From Candidatus Woesearchaeota archaeon (GTDB taxonomy: Archaea > Nanobdellota > Nanobdellia > Woesearchaeales > WJIZ01), in assembly GCA_018303575.1 (NCBI GenBank), contig JAGVXW010000060.1:1-13890 (forward strand): 13,890 bases of DNA, in the 5' to 3' direction. Positions within the stretch are counted from its first letter, which is position 1. The number at the start of each line of letters is the position of its first letter. Positions 11,308 to 13,890 of this stretch are shown in pieces. A program made the position numbers and the translations under genes. The notes under the pieces are model-generated. The model searched no databases, was not told where the DNA came from, and worked only from the letters and a program-made list of their open reading frames with translations.

Positions 11308-12716
11308 CGTTTGCCAACGCGAGGGAGCTGACGACGGCAGCCCTCGGAAATCATGACTATCGAAGAAAGCATTCGCTCCCTACAATCCCCTCTGAGCAAT
11401 CGACTTCTCCGCTCGTTGCACTTGCCAGCGCTTTAGATCAGGCCGGAAGATATAATGAGCACCGCGCCCAGAAAGAGCGCGGACTGCCCGGATTGGCAAT
11501 CAGAAACCACCGGCGCTTCTACGAGGACACGGATTTCGCTACAGAAGCTGAAATTTTTGTCGCAGAGCGCATCCAACAGAGCACGGGGGCAGATGGAGCC
11601 GAAGTCCGCTTCATTTCGGGTACGCAGGCAAATGAAGGAGTGTACCGCACCCTGTACGCTATGAGAAATAAAGACGGGAAAGGAGCCATCAGGCCTTTAG
11701 GATATGTCTTCCGTTTAGGCATGCTGAACGGCGGTCATCTCAGCCACGAGGCGATGGGCACGCTCGGGCCTTTCTTAGGAAGAGATACCATTACCGAGCG
11801 GTATATGGTGGACGAACTCGTTATGCAGGATGGCAACCGCTATCTCCTCGATGTTCCGGCGACAATCGAGGCGATTGAGCGCCGGATGGAATCGCCGGAG
11901 GGTGTGTCGCTTGTTATCTTCGGCGGCAGTCTCATCCCCCATCCACTCGCTAATGCCGGTGAGGTGATTGCGCACTTTGCGGATCGCAAAGACCGCCCGT
12001 TCTTCTATCTCGATGGAGCGCATATCTCAGCTGTTTGGACCCCGGAATCAAATCCCTTCACCCAGGGGTTTGACGCGGCGATGCTCACTCAGCATAAGGT
12101 GAGGTTCGGGACGCAGCGCGGGTTCACCGTCTATCAGATTCGGAATGAACTGCAGGAAAGATTCGCGGTCGCGCATAGCCAGGCTGCGTTCCCTGGCGAG
12201 ACCAGCAACCATCATCTGGGAACACTGGTTGGCGCTGCGTATGCTGAATTGGAGTGGGACATGCACCAGAGCGCTTTCGTTCCGCGCGTGCTGGAGAACG
12301 CCCGGCACTATGCCGCTGCCCTGGCTCATCTCGGCATGCATGTGGAAGGGGGCCGGGAGTCAGGCTATACTACTGGAAATCAGGTAGTGGTCTATGTAGG
12401 GCGAGAAAAAGGAGAGGAAATGGCAGCTGCCTTGAGGAAAAGCGGCATCACAACGAATCACCAGGTTCTTCCTGGCCATGATGATGGAACTCAAAGGCCC
12501 TCGGGCGTCCGCATGGGTGTCGGCGAACTGACGCGATTTGGCTTCGGAAAGGCCGAATTCGCGAAGTTGGCTGAACTCGTGTATGCCGTGGTTGTCAAGG
12601 ATAGGAGTGTCCGCGAAGATGCTCGGGCATTGCGAAGCGGCTTCACAAAAATGCTCTATCGCTTGCCAGACGAGGCCGAGCTCTGCGCAGAGATGATTGA
12701 GCGTTTCTTGGTCTAG
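11304..12716 (+). CDS. Divergent serine hydroxymethyltransferase-like PLP enzyme
   Basis: 470 aa from the ATG at 11304 (ATGA overlap with the gcvT-like stop). A fold-type I PLP enzyme that follows SHMT landmarks: PSEQSTSP (29-36; SHMT has ASENF-SP), FISGTQANEGVY (103-114; SHMT SGSQAN), GGHLSHE (143-149), YLDGAHISAVW (235-245, with D238 and H240 of the DxAH motif), TQHKVRFGTQRG with the Schiff-base lysine at K265, FPGETSNHHLGTLVGAA (296-312), and PSGVRMG (399-405, R403 for the substrate carboxylate). The SHMT RYYGG region is replaced by RRFYEDTD (70-77), so substrate or folate binding may differ. SHMT moves the serine hydroxymethyl group to a pterin; together with the preceding T-like protein this suggests a glycine/serine one-carbon module. 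Confidence 0.8.
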   Translation: MTFANARELTTAALGNHDYRRKHSLPTIPSEQSTSPLVALASALDQAGRYNEHRAQKERGLPGLAIRNHRRFYEDTDFATEAEIFVAERIQQSTGADGAEVRFISGTQANEGVYRTLYAMRNKDGKGAIRPLGYVFRLGMLNGGHLSHEAMGTLGPFLGRDTITERYMVDELVMQDGNRYLLDVPATIEAIERRMESPEGVSLVIFGGSLIPHPLANAGEVIAHFADRKDRPFFYLDGAHISAVWTPESNPFTQGFDAAMLTQHKVRFGTQRGFTVYQIRNELQERFAVAHSQAAFPGETSNHHLGTLVGAAYAELEWDMHQSAFVPRVLENARHYAAALAHLGMHVEGGRESGYTTGNQVVVYVGREKGEEMAAALRKSGITTNHQVLPGHDDGTQRPSGVRMGVGELTRFGFGKAEFAKLAELVYAVVVKDRSVREDARALRSGFTKMLYRLPDEAELCAEMIERFLV

Positions 12717-12719
12717 CTT

Positions 12720-12810
12720 ATAGCAAATTGCGTAAATATTGGAACTTTTTGAGAGCAATTTGCTATTCTAGCGGTTCTCGACAAAGTTCCATAATTAACG
12801 AGAACCGCTA
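12720..12810. repeat. Two adjacent 12-bp inverted repeats with complementary loops (kissing-hairpin candidate)
   Basis: Hairpin 1: ATAGCAAATTGC (12720-12731) pairs with GCAATTTGCTAT (12755-12766), 23-nt loop. Hairpin 2: TAGCGGTTCTCG (12769-12780) pairs with CGAGAACCGCTA (12799-12810), 18-nt loop. Only two bases separate them. Loop 1 contains TGGAACTTT (12740-12748), the exact complement of AAAGTTCCA (12783-12791) in loop 2. The element fills the gap between the convergent SHMT-like and site-2 protease stops, so it would lie in the 3' end of both transcripts. It may end transcription in both directions or be a structured RNA. Confidence 0.75.
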
Positions 12811-13890
12811 TTAAACGAAAAACTTCACCGCGAACGCCGCCAGCAGCGTGAACAGGAAGATGCTCGCCAGGAAGCTCCACGCGCGCTTCGCCTTCTCCTG
12901 GTTCCTGAATGTTTTTTCGAACGCGAGTTTCAGCATCCTGCCACCGTCGGTGATGATGATGGGCAGCAGGTTCATCAGCCCGATCGCGATGTTCAGGAAG
13001 TACAGCCATTTCAGCAGGCCTTTTGTCCAGAAGTATGACGGCCCGATGGAAGCGTAGCGCTCATTGATGCGCCGCTCATTCTGCGCGCCCTTGACGCCGA
13101 GGAAGCCGCGTTCCGGATTGTCTGGAGCGGGCTTTGTGGTGATGGAATAATCTCCTTTCTCTGTCCCGAGGACAACCGTGTCCCCCGGCTTCGGATCGCC
13201 GGCCGCCCTGATGAAAGATTCATAATTCGTGGTCTCCACGCCGTTGAAACGCGTGATGACCGTTCCCCTCTCAAGCCCCGCCTCCTCGGCCCCATATCCC
13301 GGCATCATCTCAAGGAAGGATACGCCGATAGGATGAGTAATCCGATCACCAATGGGATTGAAGATAAAGCTGGAGAAGAGCGCTACCAACACAGCGAGCA
13401 TCACATTCGCCATCGGCCCCGCCGCGAGAATGGAATACTGCGCGATGTCGGAGTGCTTGGCCATCTTCTTCTCGTCCGGCTCCACGAAGGCCATCGGGAT
13501 AACAGGAACAAGCAATCCCAAGGCGCCCAGGCCCGAGCTCTTGACCGGCACGTCATGCGCCCGCGCGAGGATGCCATGGCCGAATTCATGCACGAGCATG
13601 AGGACGAAGATGCTGATGAGGAAGTGCCAGAAGCTCAGGTAGCCGACCCCGGGAATGGTGGTGAGCGGCAGGACGAGCGCGACGCCCTCGCTTGCCACTT
13701 TCGGCCGGATGATAAGCTGGAAAAGAAGGATGAGGATTTGGATGGAGATGAAGAGGATGCCCAGGAACCCGAAGCCGATGAAGCAGTAGCCGAGCAGCTT
13801 GACGGCTTCGCGGTATTTCTGTGCGACGCGATCCATGAATCTCAGCCCGAATCGCGTCTTCCAGAGCGCGATGTAGAGGATGGGGATTTT
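12811..13890 (-). CDS. Site-2 protease (M50 membrane metalloprotease) with PDZ domain, 5' end missing
   Basis: At least 359 aa. The frame continues past the ATG at 13836 to the window edge (KIPILYIALWKTRFGLRF upstream), so that methionine is internal and the N-terminus is off the edge. Visible parts: a transmembrane helix around FGFLGILFISIQILILL, the zinc-site helix with HEFGH (13576-13590), a PDZ domain at about 13150-13340 (MMPGYGAEEAGLERGTVITR and NGVETTN, typical carboxylate-loop region), and the second motif NLLPIIITDGGR (around 12935-12970) with the third zinc ligand Asp. Further hydrophobic helices end the protein. S2P enzymes cut substrates inside the membrane, often releasing regulators. 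Substrate unknown. It ends TAA immediately followed by TAG, the latter being the outer end of hairpin 2. Confidence 0.93.
   Translation of the reverse strand, partial: KIPILYIALWKTRFGLRFMDRVAQKYREAVKLLGYCFIGFGFLGILFISIQILILLFQLIIRPKVASEGVALVLPLTTIPGVGYLSFWHFLISIFVLMLVHEFGHGILARAHDVPVKSSGLGALGLLVPVIPMAFVEPDEKKMAKHSDIAQYSILAAGPMANVMLAVLVALFSSFIFNPIGDRITHPIGVSFLEMMPGYGAEEAGLERGTVITRFNGVETTNYESFIRAAGDPKPGDTVVLGTEKGDYSITTKPAPDNPERGFLGVKGAQNERRINERYASIGPSYFWTKGLLKWLYFLNIAIGLMNLLPIIITDGGRMLKLAFEKTFRNQEKAKRAWSFLASIFLFTLLAAFAVKFFV

Noticed and set aside
12720..12810. CRISPR repeat, att site or insertion-sequence ends
   Set aside because: Only two different inverted repeats, no spacer pattern, no transposase or integrase and no target duplication; loop complementarity is not explained by these.

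Overview
The window reads as an archaeal chromosome segment, most likely from a DPANN-type lineage (Woesearchaeota-like; the phylum is an inference from protein style only). Evidence: eleven starts or candidate starts sit about 24-28 nt downstream of the centre of an A/T-rich TATA box, which is leaderless archaeal geometry; there is an archaeal Trm-G10/Trm11-type tRNA methylase, a PDZ site-2 protease, tandem DUF5752 proteins beside a GT4/GH57 pair, and many tiny winged-helix, zinc-ribbon and ribbon-helix-helix proteins. Most genes are moderately GC-rich; the nucleotidyltransferase/HEPN block is visibly more AT-rich. No rRNA, tRNA, CRISPR array or transposase was seen.

Layout. 1-113 (-) is the N-terminus of a Lrp/AsnC-like regulator. 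259-3294 (+) is a tightly overlapping four-gene glycan operon: glycosyltransferase, GH57 glycosidase, DUF5752, DUF5752 plus a membrane anchor. Convergent with its end is a 45-aa ribbon-helix-helix gene (3291-3428, -) with a repeat-rich operator. Then come a HEPN / winged-helix-nucleotidyltransferase pair (3527-4760, -) and the lpdA/lipA pair (4820-7128, -). Divergent from lipA is a 2Fe-2S ferredoxin (7226-7480, +), followed by a 41-43 aa antitoxin-like ORF. 7635-9216 (-) holds the tRNA methylase and a Cys-rich membrane protein; 9296-9897 (+) holds a zinc ribbon and a winged-helix regulator with a palindrome abutting its ATG. 9979-12716 (+) is an overlapping gcvT-like/SHMT-like pair. The right end is a 5'-truncated site-2 protease (-).

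How the genes fit together. Two metabolic themes recur. One is alpha-glucan or other glycan building and trimming (GT + GH57 + DUF5752). The other is lipoate and one-carbon chemistry: LipA makes lipoyl cofactor, Lpd re-oxidises it, the ferredoxin could feed electrons to radical-SAM LipA, and the GcvT-like and SHMT-like proteins look like divergent versions of glycine-cleavage T protein and serine hydroxymethyltransferase. P and H proteins are not in the window.

The most unusual structure is non-coding: between the convergent SHMT-like and site-2 protease genes are two perfect 12-bp inverted repeats, two bases apart, whose loops contain a perfect 9-nt complement to each other (12720-12810). 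This is the signature expected of a kissing-hairpin RNA. Other notable signals are three candidate operators in short intergenic regions and a 7-codon upstream ORF placed exactly where the gcvT promoter predicts the transcript start.
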